A DNA stretch of 64,000 nt from Gymnogyps californianus (lineage: Eukaryota > Chordata > Aves > Accipitriformes > Cathartidae): positions 12,455,794-12,519,793 of the forward strand of contig NC_059482.1 of NCBI RefSeq assembly GCF_018139145.2, in the 5' to 3' direction. This document shows positions 51,401-60,880 of the stretch, piece by piece (position 1 is the first letter of the stretch; each line of letters opens with the position of its first letter). The translations under genes and the position numbers were made by a program. Under the pieces are notes generated by a model. It was not told the DNA's origin, did no database searches, and saw nothing but the letters and a program-made list of their open reading frames with translations.

Positions 51401-52389
51401 TCAAAAGTGGTGCCATTCTGAGCTTGAAACATAGGCTTAGATTTATTTTTCTAGCAGTGCAATCCTCAAAGATTATACTTCATGCACCGTTTTCAGGCAT
51501 GTCAACATCCCTTACAAAATACAAAGATGAGCGTTATTTCATAGAGGTGGCACAAAGTAATACAATAAAATGGATTTATTTCATCTTAATTTATTTAAAA
51601 TGTGCATAGACCAAACTGGGGTAAAATCTGTGAGATGAAATATCTTGTTCACATGAATATATTGGAGAAAAAAATCAACGCTGTTCTAACTTTGAAAGGA
51701 AAAGAGGAACATGTGGCCTGCTTTTACAGGCATGAATGGAAGTTGTTCTAGTGATGCATTTCACAATGTTTGCATATAGATTTAATTTTCTGATGTCCAA
51801 AACTATATATTCACTGTAGTCTGAGCTGTCCTGTAAACTCTGTTTGGGAATACTGTTCAGTGGCTATTGCAAGTCAGGACTTTTGTTTCTTTCCCTGGCT
51901 GCGCAGCTGATTTGAAGCGGTACCTAGTGACATAAGGCACAACCTCTGCTAATTATGATTAAAGACAAAATTTACTTTTTAATGTCATTAGTATTAGTGC
52001 TTTAAATACAGTTCCGAGTATAGAGCTGTACTGCCTCAGTGGAACCAAGTACATCTAAGCTATGATTAATCTTTGCTTAGAAAATGAACAGTCTGACAGC
52101 ATAGCAAGGCTTAAGTAGATAAAAAGCATACATGTAGTCTAACTTCATTGTTCTGGATAGTAACTTCTTACACAATTTGGACTATGTTCCCTAGGGTGTA
52201 CCTGACCATCATCTAAGCTGAAATTTCTCTAAAGCTAGTTCTCTGCATTCGCTTTGATACATGTTTAGTTTGTACTTTATCAAATACATCATCCCTCCAT
52301 CTCCCCACCTACAACTTTTCCATCTTTCCCCTCTACTTTCTATTTCAGCATGTAAGTGAATTAAAAGCTAGGCTGTTTGTGTGTGGTTT
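48491..52389. other. Noncoding stretch, no gene seen
   Basis: About 3.9 kb of AT-rich single-copy DNA. The 101-codon minus frame at 49381-49686 has no recognisable domain. No RNA gene, transposon end or splice pair was supported. Confidence 0.65.
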
Positions 52390-52448
52390 GTGTTTTTTCT
52401 TTTTTCCCCTCTCTTCCTCCCCCCACCTTGTTCACAACACCTGTCAAG
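52390..52448 (+). promoter_or_regulatory. Candidate 3' splice site: pyrimidine tract and AAG
   Basis: A nearly pure T/C tract (about 52397-52429) is followed by TTCACAACACCTGTCAAG with no other AG between the tract and 52448. This is a good acceptor shape and sits in front of the candidate exon. Confidence 0.4.
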
Positions 52449-52616
52449 GACAACAAAACTGAGTTATATCTCACAGAACTTTACAGGATGACAAGATGGG
52501 CTTTATCCTCTTACAGGGGAGACTACATGTGGACCAAACGCTGTCCTTTAGGATATTCTGTTTCAGTTTGTCAAACTGAAGTTTTGAAACTCGGAGAGTG
52601 TCAAACTGCCAGAACT
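52449..52616 (+). other. Candidate internal exon, 168 bp, open in one frame
   Basis: The segment is bounded by the acceptor-like site ending at 52448 and by a near-consensus donor, ACT|GTAAGTGGG, with GT at 52617. It is exactly 168 bases (56 codons) and open in phase 0 from Asp to Thr. The translation begins DNKTELYLTELYRMTRW and resembles no family that I know. It includes a perfect 19-bp palindrome. It could be an exon of a long noncoding RNA, an alternative exon of a gene outside the window, or a chance decoy; decoy pairs are common in long introns. Confidence 0.25.
52562..52580. repeat. Perfect 19-bp palindrome
   Basis: TTCAGTTTG and CAAACTGAA are separated by a single T. A further CAAACTG follows at about 52602. 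The arrangement could form a small hairpin in RNA or be a dimer binding site. Confidence 0.8.
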
Positions 52617-52625
52617 GTAAGTGGG
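52617..52625 (+). promoter_or_regulatory. Candidate 5' splice site GTAAGTGGG
   Basis: GTAAGT matches the U1 consensus at all six intronic positions. The exon side (ACT) is weak because it lacks the usual final G. Confidence 0.35.
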
Positions 52626-53535
52626 TATGCCTGTTTCCTGCAGGTCTGTTTTTGCTGGGTGTAGATCTCAAAACACAAAAACCATTAGGCAGTGTAATGA
52701 GAAGGAGTTTTAAGGTCTAATTCTTTGGCCAGGCATCTGCAGATATGCAAAAAGATATCTGTTTAAAGTTAACATCTTCTTAGATTCACATAAGAAAATT
52801 GAAATGATTGTTTTGTAGCAAATAATCTATTGAAATAGTATTGAAATTGGATAAGCTAGTTCTATAACATTATACTATGCATGATAGTGTTAAATTTTAC
52901 TTTTAAAATTCCATCATTTTTTAATAAAAACTTGTAGTTACTACTATTCTGACAAAAATATCAGTGATATTTTTAACTGACATGATGCTAAATAAAAAAA
53001 CCCTTAAGCTCAAAAAACGCAAATGAATGCAATGCAAGAATTTCGTTAAAAGGAAGTATGGCATGGTGGTATCCCTAGATTTATGACTGATGCATTGTAC
53101 TTTGTATCAAAAATAATATTTAAGCACTGCTTTTCATACATGAGAGTAGCAGTGATGTTTTTCAGATAATAGCTTTTGTTTTGTGTTTGTCAGAGTTACA
53201 GTGAAAAGCTTCAGTGACCACAGAAGTAAATATATGCTGTTTACATCTAACAGTAGTAAGTGTAGAGTTTGGCTTTGCCGTTGTCAGCCAGGAGTTCTTA
53301 CTGAGGAGTGTCATCAGCCTCTAGAGAGTTTTATGGATCTGAAGTCGCTTGAATTGGGCTTGACTGCATTAAAGGGGCATTACATGACACAAGCTTTAGA
53401 TGACTGGTTTATGTACTTGCAGTGTTACAGCAGTCAAGTTTCCTTTGCTGCTTGTTACTTGAAGACTACAACGGGTCACACTGTGTCAGCTGATGTGTCA
53501 GAATGTGAATGATACCAAAATAAGCATAAGATTAC
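52626..53535. other. Noncoding stretch ending at a poly-A run
   Basis: Contains a 109-codon plus-strand frame (53183-53512) that opens at GTG, not ATG, and ends 23 bases before the poly-A run. The peptide is cysteine- and serine-rich and unrecognisable. No AATAAA lies between the two, so a retrocopy is possible but unsupported. Confidence 0.45.
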
Positions 53536-53568
53536 AAAAAAAAAAAAAAAAAAAAAAAAAGAAAAAAA
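53536..53568. repeat. Poly-A run (25 A, then G, then 7 A)
   Basis: Twenty-five A, one G, seven A. The seven bases ATGGCAT follow within two bases of the run and also occur near 53058. As a target duplication this is short and far from convincing. Confidence 0.9.
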
Positions 53569-55934
53569 GATGGCATTACCAGGGCTTTGGCAAACATTGC
53601 CAGAATGCCAGGTTCTGGTGTAAGAGCACCCCAACACTGACAAATTTATGGCTTTTGTTATGTCAGCTGCCTTGCTTGCTTACTTTCACTACATCTCTGT
53701 AGATATAGTCTGTTAGGGTCGCAGCTCAGCACCACGAGTAAATATGAAACATCGTAGTGCAAAGCCCTGGGGAAAAAGCAGCAGCTTCAGCTCTGACAGA
53801 ACAGAGTTTTTGCTCTTATGTGTCTAAGGTGAGCAGAGGGTAAGAAATTGCATGAGTGCAGGAGATCAATGTACTAGAAGTACCACAAAAAATATCAAAG
53901 ATGTGGGAGACAATTTGGATTGCACTGAGAGTAAATTCACCAAACCTCTCTAGCCTGAAGATGACTGCCAGACAAGGTATACATTTAAATATGCATAATC
54001 ACCCCAAAAGTGTTGTAAAAACAGTTTTTAAATTTTCACCTGCAAATATTGTATTTAGTATTCTAAATAATGATGGGTGGCACCAAGATGTGATTACCTT
54101 GCTTCATTTGAACTAAATACACGGAGTTCAGAAATTTACTCAAATGACTAGGGTTACTTGCTTTGGCAGTGTTTGTCATACAGAAGTCTCATGGGACTGA
54201 AAATTGAGATGGGCTAAATACATGTTCTAGATAGTTTGTCTCCTGAAATTTTGGGAGTGAGTGTATGGGATTGAATTGTGAACAAAAATGTACATTTTTG
54301 TACCTGTCTCGTAGGTTTTTAATGACTTAAACGAAAGCCAGGATCTGAATAGCTGTAAACAAGGACAAATATTCAGTAATTTGTTCTGAACCTAGTTCCA
54401 TGTCTTTTGAATGTAAATTTTCTTTGGATGGTTCTGTAGTCTTGTGCATCTGGTAAGGTAGTGATGGTAGTAGATACTCTTGAGATGTATTGGATCAGTC
54501 ATGTATATAAAAATCAGTTCTGGCATGAAGCAGAGTGGTGCCTAGGTGAGTGGTAAAGTGGTAAAATAATTCCATTATTACAGACTGACAGGCTTTTAAC
54601 AGGAGCTAGGCATGGTCTTGTTTGTAAGGAGCTACATAGTTCCAGTTGGAATGTAACACATGGATTGGCTATTGCTTCAGCAGCAAGGAATCCTGTGATT
54701 ATCCTGAACGTATCAAGTTGTTCAGCTGGGAGGACTGAATACTGGAAGGGTGCTTGCAATACTTTGGAAGTATTGTGTAAGTTTTCTGTGCCCTGTCTGG
54801 GCATGGCGAGAGACACTTCAGTGCCCAAGTTACATATTCTTTTTAGCACACAGGACATTTGGGCTGCTATTGCTAGAATTGAATTAGATGGTTTTGAATG
54901 TTTAAGACCCCTTGCTGCCCTGGGTTCAGGGTGTTCTGTGGGGTTGGGTAGTTAGAATTAGCCCCGTCATGGAATGGCTGCTCAGATAATCCTTTGAGAA
55001 TGGTTTGCCTGTGCTAAAAGTACATTTGGGAATGGCTTCTCGTGTTAGGAGGATAGGTTGAAATCAAAATTACGAGTTCCTCTCATATTGTGGAAGAGGA
55101 ATCTGAAGTAGTCAGGAAGTTTAAAGCCAGTCATATACACGACTTGAGCTTCCTTGCTCTTGTGAAGGGTTCTGAGGTGAGGTTTATAGCGAGCTTAACT
55201 GGTAGCAAAAGCAGAAAAAATGTGTTTTATTATGGACATGCTGACATGGAAGCAGGAAAATACTCGGAAATATTAGGAAATAGTGCAAGACCATGCAGGA
55301 TTTCTCATTGGGTGCCTTTGATCTCAGTGGTTTCTCGAGAGGAATATATACTTTGGGCCAAATAACCTGCTAGTTCTAGAAAGGTGCAAATGCCTCTTGC
55401 TGCTTGGTCTGTTAATTTGCTGCATGAGAGCAAATGAATAGATCATTCTGTCCTCTGTGCATGAATTAACCTGTGAGGGGATAGTATAGATGATTGTTTT
55501 TAACCTGTTAGTGTCTGAAAGACATTCAGAACAAGTCCCAGTTTGTCTGTCGTCTTCCTTTTTTTATGCCCCAAAGCCTCAGTGTTGTTCAAAAAAGAAA
55601 TCTGTATATTGTTTTTTTTATTTTGAGTCTTTCATTTGCAATTTTAATATATACATAGCTAATATAGCAATGTAGTAACTAACATGATTAATAAAGCAGT
55701 TCAACTTGTATTTTATGAAAAATTTAAAAATGCACTATTTTAGAACTTTTGTAGATATCAATTTATTATTCCTTCAAAATAAATGAACGCTACATATGTT
55801 ATTTAGCATTTAAAATGGGAAAAGTTGAAATGGACATGAGTGCACATTTTAACTGAGTATGCTAAAAATCATATACCTCAATAACAGATTAATCCTTTTG
55901 TCATTGTTAATACATCTTTCTTGAATAGATATTG
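53569..55934. other. Noncoding stretch with overlapping open frames, no gene supported
   Basis: A little richer in G and C at 54520-55480. Frames of 91-114 codons lie on both strands (54514-54858 minus, 54665-54955 plus, 55090-55365 plus). The two plus-strand frames are in different phases and not joined by clear splice sites. No domain is recognisable. Confidence 0.5.
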
Positions 55935-55960
55935 TTCCATTGACTTCAATCTTGGGTCCA
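55935..55960. repeat. Fragment of the ancient palindromic repeat
   Basis: TTCCATTGACTTCAATCTTG keeps the most typical core of the repeat (CCATTGACTTCAAT) seen in worn form at 5900 and 48433. Confidence 0.45.
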
Positions 55961-58020
55961 GTTCAGCTGACCTTAAGAGAAACTTTGAATAATCAAAAAT
56001 GTCATATGTCTTTGAACAGGCTCTTGAACCTTTGTTTTTTTGTTCTTAACACCCGGAGTAGATGATGTTACTGTACTGGTTGAAGGATACAACGCAGAAG
56101 CAAGGTGAACTCTTAGGTTTGCTTCCATTTTAATCCGGAGTGGAATACAAAAATCATAGCTGGTTATGAACAGCTGTTGGCAAAAACTTCTATTTGTGTC
56201 AAGTATTGTGTTTTCCTGTTGTACTTTGACACTCACTGGACTACAGGGACACTGGTTTAATGTGATATATAGTGGAAAAAAGTGTAGAGCTGCAAAGAGG
56301 TGTTGGTTGCATAATGCACAAATTCTTCTCTGATGTGTCTTGTGCACCCCATTTGATGGTAGCAACTATGGAAAAAATAGTTAATTTCCCAAGAGAAGGC
56401 ATACTGTACGTGTTCAGTGACTAAAACATTAAATAGGAGAAGCAAAATAACATGGAAACCACAGGCTATGGTGTTACCAATTTTATGTCACAGTCTTGAC
56501 TGAACTTGGCATTATGTTTTGTATAACACAATGTCCAAAGTAACGTAACTAGAAATCCCTCTTCCTTAGTACCTTAAATATCTATTAGAGAAAAATGTGA
56601 CATATGTAGTTCAAATAAATGTGTGATTTTTAATGCTATCAAATATTTTATATGAATACTATGTTTTGTCTTAGCCTCAGGACAGCCTCATTTGTTTTCA
56701 AACCTGTTCGAATATCAATTATGTTGATAGGGGACAGAATTTCAATGTTTGCCATCTCATACCAGGTATGGAAACAAAAGCTGTATTTGTGTTTGCATGA
56801 GGATACAAATATATGTACATAAAAACTTCACATATACAGTGCTGTTGATACCATCTTAAAAGTCATACTGAGACTCTTGGAAACTGGACCAAAATTCTGT
56901 GCTGCAGTTTTTATATGTGCAAGACTTATAAGTGTGATGGTAAGCTTCTCTGAAACTGAGTTTACTGGCTTTTGGGTTAATTTTATAGGTTCCTTTCTCA
57001 TTTGTGTTTTGTTTAAAATATTGCTGACATCTATGGCTTGCCTTTCCCTCTTACAAAAGGGACTTCTTCAGCATCTCTTTGAACAATGATTAAATGTTAT
57101 TAGGTGTTGTGAAGGGAGAGAGGGTGGGGTTTGTTTGGACTTAATTTGTCTATAAGCTGTGATTCTTTCCAACTATAACATACAAGCTTCAGGGCTACTC
57201 TATCGTGTCAACTTGTCAGTCTTTAGACTCTAAGGTTTTATGCAGCAGTTTGTCCTTTATTAGTGTTCACAAAGCATTTATCATGCAGAGAGTGTTGCTA
57301 TAATTAAATTACACAAAACCAGTGAAACACAAAGTAGAAGTTTTAATCAAAGGTGTATTTTGCCTACCAATAAGACTGTTCAGTCTCCTAATATAGCCTT
57401 ATCTCCAGCTGACTTCCCTGTGTTTCTCCAGCTGCTTCCAAGACCTAATCCAATATTCCCCGGTGACTTATTCCCTGCTCCTAAGGACTGAGACAGCACC
57501 TGATGTCCTTTTACTTCCTCTTTGTCATCTTTGGGCATGACGTTGTGATTCAGTTTCTGTGTACTTTAGCCTGTGATGTCAGGAAAAGTGAAAAAGTACT
57601 AATAAGAAACCTCCTTAAAAAGAGTTGGTGTCTGTGTAAGTATTACAGACAACATGCTAGTATTTCAGCAAGGATAATGTTACTAAAGTGGATATTGTGT
57701 CTTGGGGTTTTTTTTGTTTGTTTGTTTTACTTTTTTTAACATTTGCATCAAAGGTTTTTTTCCTTTGTCTTTTCATTGTCCTTATTTTGTCTTCCTGCTG
57801 TACAGAATAATTGTTATTATTGATTCATTTTACTTGAAATTCTAATCTTCATTTAGCATATTCAGTTTTACCAAGCATTCATATGTCATAAGTAAGCCTC
57901 AAAACTAATTTCTTTTCTGATTTGTTTTATGTTAAGGTGAATTTGGAGTCTTGATTTCTCTGCAGCCAAGTTCATAGTAACTGATTTTTAAAACGTGACT
58001 ATGAAAATGAATGTGATGTT
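55961..58020. other. Noncoding stretch, no gene supported
   Basis: AT-rich. A 130-codon minus-strand frame at 55973-56365 has mixed composition and no recognised domain. T/G-rich low complexity lies at 57705-57740. Confidence 0.55.
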
Positions 58021-58021
58021 T

Positions 58022-58054
58022 TTGTTTTTTGCCTTTTTTTTTTTCCCCCCCTAG
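58022..58054 (+). promoter_or_regulatory. Strong candidate 3' splice site
   Basis: A T run, then GCC, then about twelve T, seven C and TAG, ending at 58054. A branch-point-like TGACTAT lies about 60 bases upstream. Sequence after the junction (GATCACATTATCCAGCAAC) is open for 9, 14 or 19 codons depending on the frame and then stops. It would therefore be a terminal or noncoding exon if used. No donor was identified downstream. Confidence 0.35.
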
Positions 58055-60001
58055 GATCACATTATCCAGCAACTGGGGCTTTAAAGAAAAAAAAGCATGA
58101 AATACTGGGAAATTAATAATATATTTGGGACATTTGTCAATACTGAGCATTTCACTGTATATGGATGGGTTAACAGTTTACCAGCTAATTACAGTCTCAC
58201 TTTGCTGTTTTGCTATCCACATTTGATCCTGACTTTTAAAGGAATTAGCTTCTATAAATTCTTGTTAAGATTAGTCAGATGACTACTAGCACTTTTATGT
58301 TGGTATTTATTTTGAATATTTAGCTTCCCTATGAGGGTAGTGACTATGTCCATTCTGGAGTGTGCTTTTCTTAGCTCACTTGAGCACGTGCCTGTTAAAT
58401 ATAGCATGAATGAAACCATCAATGTTTTACTGTTCTTATGTTGCTTCTCTGCCAGTTTCTTTTTTGCTTGCAATGCCATTTACACATAATTGAGTCTGGG
58501 ACAGACTGTGCATTTCTTCAGCTGAGGTTCAGTCTTGGCCCCTAAAAATTTTATGTCTATAGTAAGTCAGGCTTCCTTTGAATGAACGTGCTGATTTCTG
58601 AAGAAAGGCATATTCTTGGAATATTGCGAGTGATTATTAGACCATTTTCCTTAGTGTATTGCCCCACCCTCCATTGGCAGCAATCCCACCTTGACATGAA
58701 TCTTCTTTGCATTATATCAATGATTTTTTTGTATGTGCAGTGTACAAATTATTGTTTTTCAGTATCAGACAAACAGCATCTTACCTAAACTCTTTATCAG
58801 AACAAATATGCATAAGCAAATCTTACCTGGTTTAAAGTTTAGCTCCTTTATATACCTTTTACATTACCCCAGGTTATTTATAGCTTACTGGCTCATACTC
58901 CACACTTACCTAATTTTTGTAGGATTCCTTCCAAGACTGCATGATAATGGAACAACTTGTAGTGGTGAGTGACCTTCTCTAGCAGTAATTTTTTCCCTTG
59001 GGCATTGAAATTGATTTTCTTCATCTTGGCATGTGAAGAGTCAAAGTATGCCTCTTGCCCTGACTCTCCCATGAGCATACAGTGGCATTGGAAACAAATC
59101 ATGTGAATGCTGCAGCTTTTAGGGCATTCACTATGGCAGCACCAGGAAGAGGAGAACGTTTTTAGGCACTTTCCCTCTGTGCTGTGATATAATTTAGTTC
59201 AGAAACACCATTTACTGTGGGTTACATTCTGACAGATTGTTTTGGGGGTGTTTGAAGGTATGGGTGATAGAGGGATTCGTTTTACCTTTACCTGTGAAGG
59301 TCAGAGGCAGCATGTGCCACATGAGAGAATGCACCAAGCAGGATCTCTCTGCCCACGTTCTGATGATGGTGAGCCCTCTACTATTCCCTGCGCAGAGCTA
59401 GAAAATTCTAGCCTCTGTGTGTGTATTTAAATATATATGTTTATGGTTAACACCGGGCTAAATACGCTATCTTTGCTTGGATACGTGCAGTCCCTTTATG
59501 ATAATATTACATTCAGTATATTTGAAATTCATGAGTAAGTGTCTACTGTGAGAAAGCCTATATTGATATCAGCGTGTAGCCTCACAACAGCAAAGCTCCT
59601 TGTGTGAATATGGTATCATCTGTTCAAAACAAGAGTTCAGTATGTGGTGGTCTAGTGTCTGTATGGGCAAAAGGAAGTATATGCCTGGAACATTGTTATG
59701 CCTAGAAATTTATTTCTGGCTATAGCTATGTAGTTAGTATCTTTGAACTTTTGATATACAATGCGAAGAAAATGAAACATAATTTATCAATAAAATAGAC
59801 AATTGTTTCTGCTTGTAGTTACAAAAACTTCTGAGGATTTACTGAATCGGATAAAATATTATCGGGGAGCAGGCCAGTATGTTTGGTTGGGGAGAGTTTC
59901 ATTTTGTTTGCCTTTTGCATATACAAAAGGTGAAGGGAGAGGATAGCAAAGAAAGATTGATACTTTAGAAGAGGCCAAGTGAAGGTATTCTTCCTTCATT
60001 T
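58055..60001. other. Noncoding flank of the second LTR
   Basis: AT-rich single-copy sequence with short overlapping frames. No retroviral body precedes the LTR. The bases just before it are CATTT (59997-60001). Confidence 0.6.
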
Positions 60002-60121
60002 TGTCATGGTTTAGGCCCAGCCAGCAACAAAGCACCACGCAGCTGCTCGCTCACTCCTCCCCCCTGGCGGGATGGGGAGCAGAAAATACAATGAAAAGGC
60101 TCGCGGGTCGAGACAAGGACA
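60002..60121 (-). repeat. 3' terminal module shared with the LTR at 20219
   Basis: On the minus strand this tail aligns with 20676-20795. The last 41 bases match at about 36 positions by eye, including the shared TGCTGGCTGG and TAAACCA blocks. Farther in, CGAC/AACCC..GCGAG and CCCCATCCC are shared. Confidence 0.75.
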
Positions 60122-60286
60122 GGGAGGGATCACTCAGCAATTATGGTCACAGGCAAAACAGACTGGACTTGGGGAAAAAAAGGAAATCAACTTAATTTGT
60201 TACCAGTCAAATCGGAGTAGGATGATGAGAAATAGAACCATATCTTAAAAACACACCTTCCCCCCACCCCTGCCTTCTTCCTGGGC

Positions 60287-60685
60287 TCAGCTTTGCTCCC
60301 AATTCCTCTGCCTCCTCCCCACCAGCGGCACAGGGGGACGGGGAATGGGGCTTGCGGTCAGTTCATCACACGCTGTTTCTGCCGCTCCTTCCTCCTCGGG
60401 GGGAGGACTCCTCACACTCTTCCCCTGCTCCAGCGTGGGGTCCCTCTCACGGGGGTCAGCCCTCCATGAGTTTCTCCAACTCAAGTCCTTTCCACGCACT
60501 GCAGTCCTCCACGAACTGCTCCAGCGTGGGCTTTCCCACGGAGTCACGGCCTTCTCCAGGCCCAGCCACCTGCTCTGGCGTGGGGTCCTCCACGGGCTGC
60601 AGGGGAATCTCTGCTCCGGCACACCTCCTCCCTCTCCCTCTTCACTGACCTCGGTGTCTGCGTGGTTGTTTCTCTCACACCCCAC
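60287..60685 (-). other. Open frame through the LTR repeats, probably not a gene
   Basis: 132 codons, opening at GTG. It is rich in Arg, Trp, Ser, Pro and Glu, with recurring Pro-Trp and Trp-Arg pairs at about 15-residue spacing that mirror the 45-bp DNA repeat. The composition and position inside the R/U5 part of an LTR argue for an incidental frame. Some avian LTR transcripts could carry it, but nothing here shows translation. Confidence 0.3.
60426..60625 (-). repeat. ~45-bp tandem repeat array inside the LTR
   Basis: A TGCTCCAGCGTGGGG-type core recurs at 60426, 60472 (worn), 60517, 60571 and 60612, at spacings of about 46, 45, 54 and 41. Each unit also carries a CCACGG or CCACGA word. The period near 45 is a multiple of three, so the minus-strand frame stays open through the array. 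Confidence 0.8.
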
Positions 60686-60731
60686 TCCTCTCTTCGCTGC
60701 AGCTCTTTTCTTTTAGCAGTCTTTCCCCTTC

Positions 60732-60739
60732 TTAAATAT
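60732..60739 (-). promoter_or_regulatory. TATA-like element of the second LTR
   Basis: ATATTTAA on the minus strand lies about 145 bases inside the LTR start and upstream of the repeat array. A downstream AATAAA is not intact: the expected site reads AACAAA near 60195-60205. Confidence 0.55.
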
Positions 60740-60880
60740 GCTATCCCAGAGGCGCTACCACCGTCGCTGACTGGCTGGGCCTTGGCCAGAAGTGGGTCCA
60801 AATTGGCGCCGGGGAAGCTTCTAGCAGCTTCTCACAGGAGCCGCCCTGTAGCCCCTCCCCTGCTACACAAACCCAACACA

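Larger units (their letters stand above)
60002..60880 (-). mobile_element. Solo LTR of an avian endogenous retrovirus, minus strand
   Basis: A GC-rich block of about 879 bp. Read on the minus strand it starts TGTGTTGG (at about 60880) and ends CCATGACA (at 60002). It has a TATA-like ATATTTAA (60732-60739), then ~45-bp internal repeats, then a tail homologous to the 3' end of the LTR at 20219. I recognise it as a common neoavian LTR family. The outer (5') boundary is uncertain because no matching target duplication is visible beside it. No gag, pol or env flanks it, so it is a solo LTR. The GC-richness and long open frames here come from the element, not from a gene. Confidence 0.85.

Noticed and set aside
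55973..56365. 130-codon minus-strand frame
   Set aside because: No domain recognised; a frame of this size is expected a few times by chance in 64 kb read six ways.
60345..60716. Plus-strand frames of 98-123 codons
   Set aside because: Antisense shadows of the LTR repeat array.
60796..60806. TTGGCGCC, resembling a retroviral primer-binding site
   Set aside because: It lies inside the LTR, not just after its 3' end, and no internal retroviral region follows.
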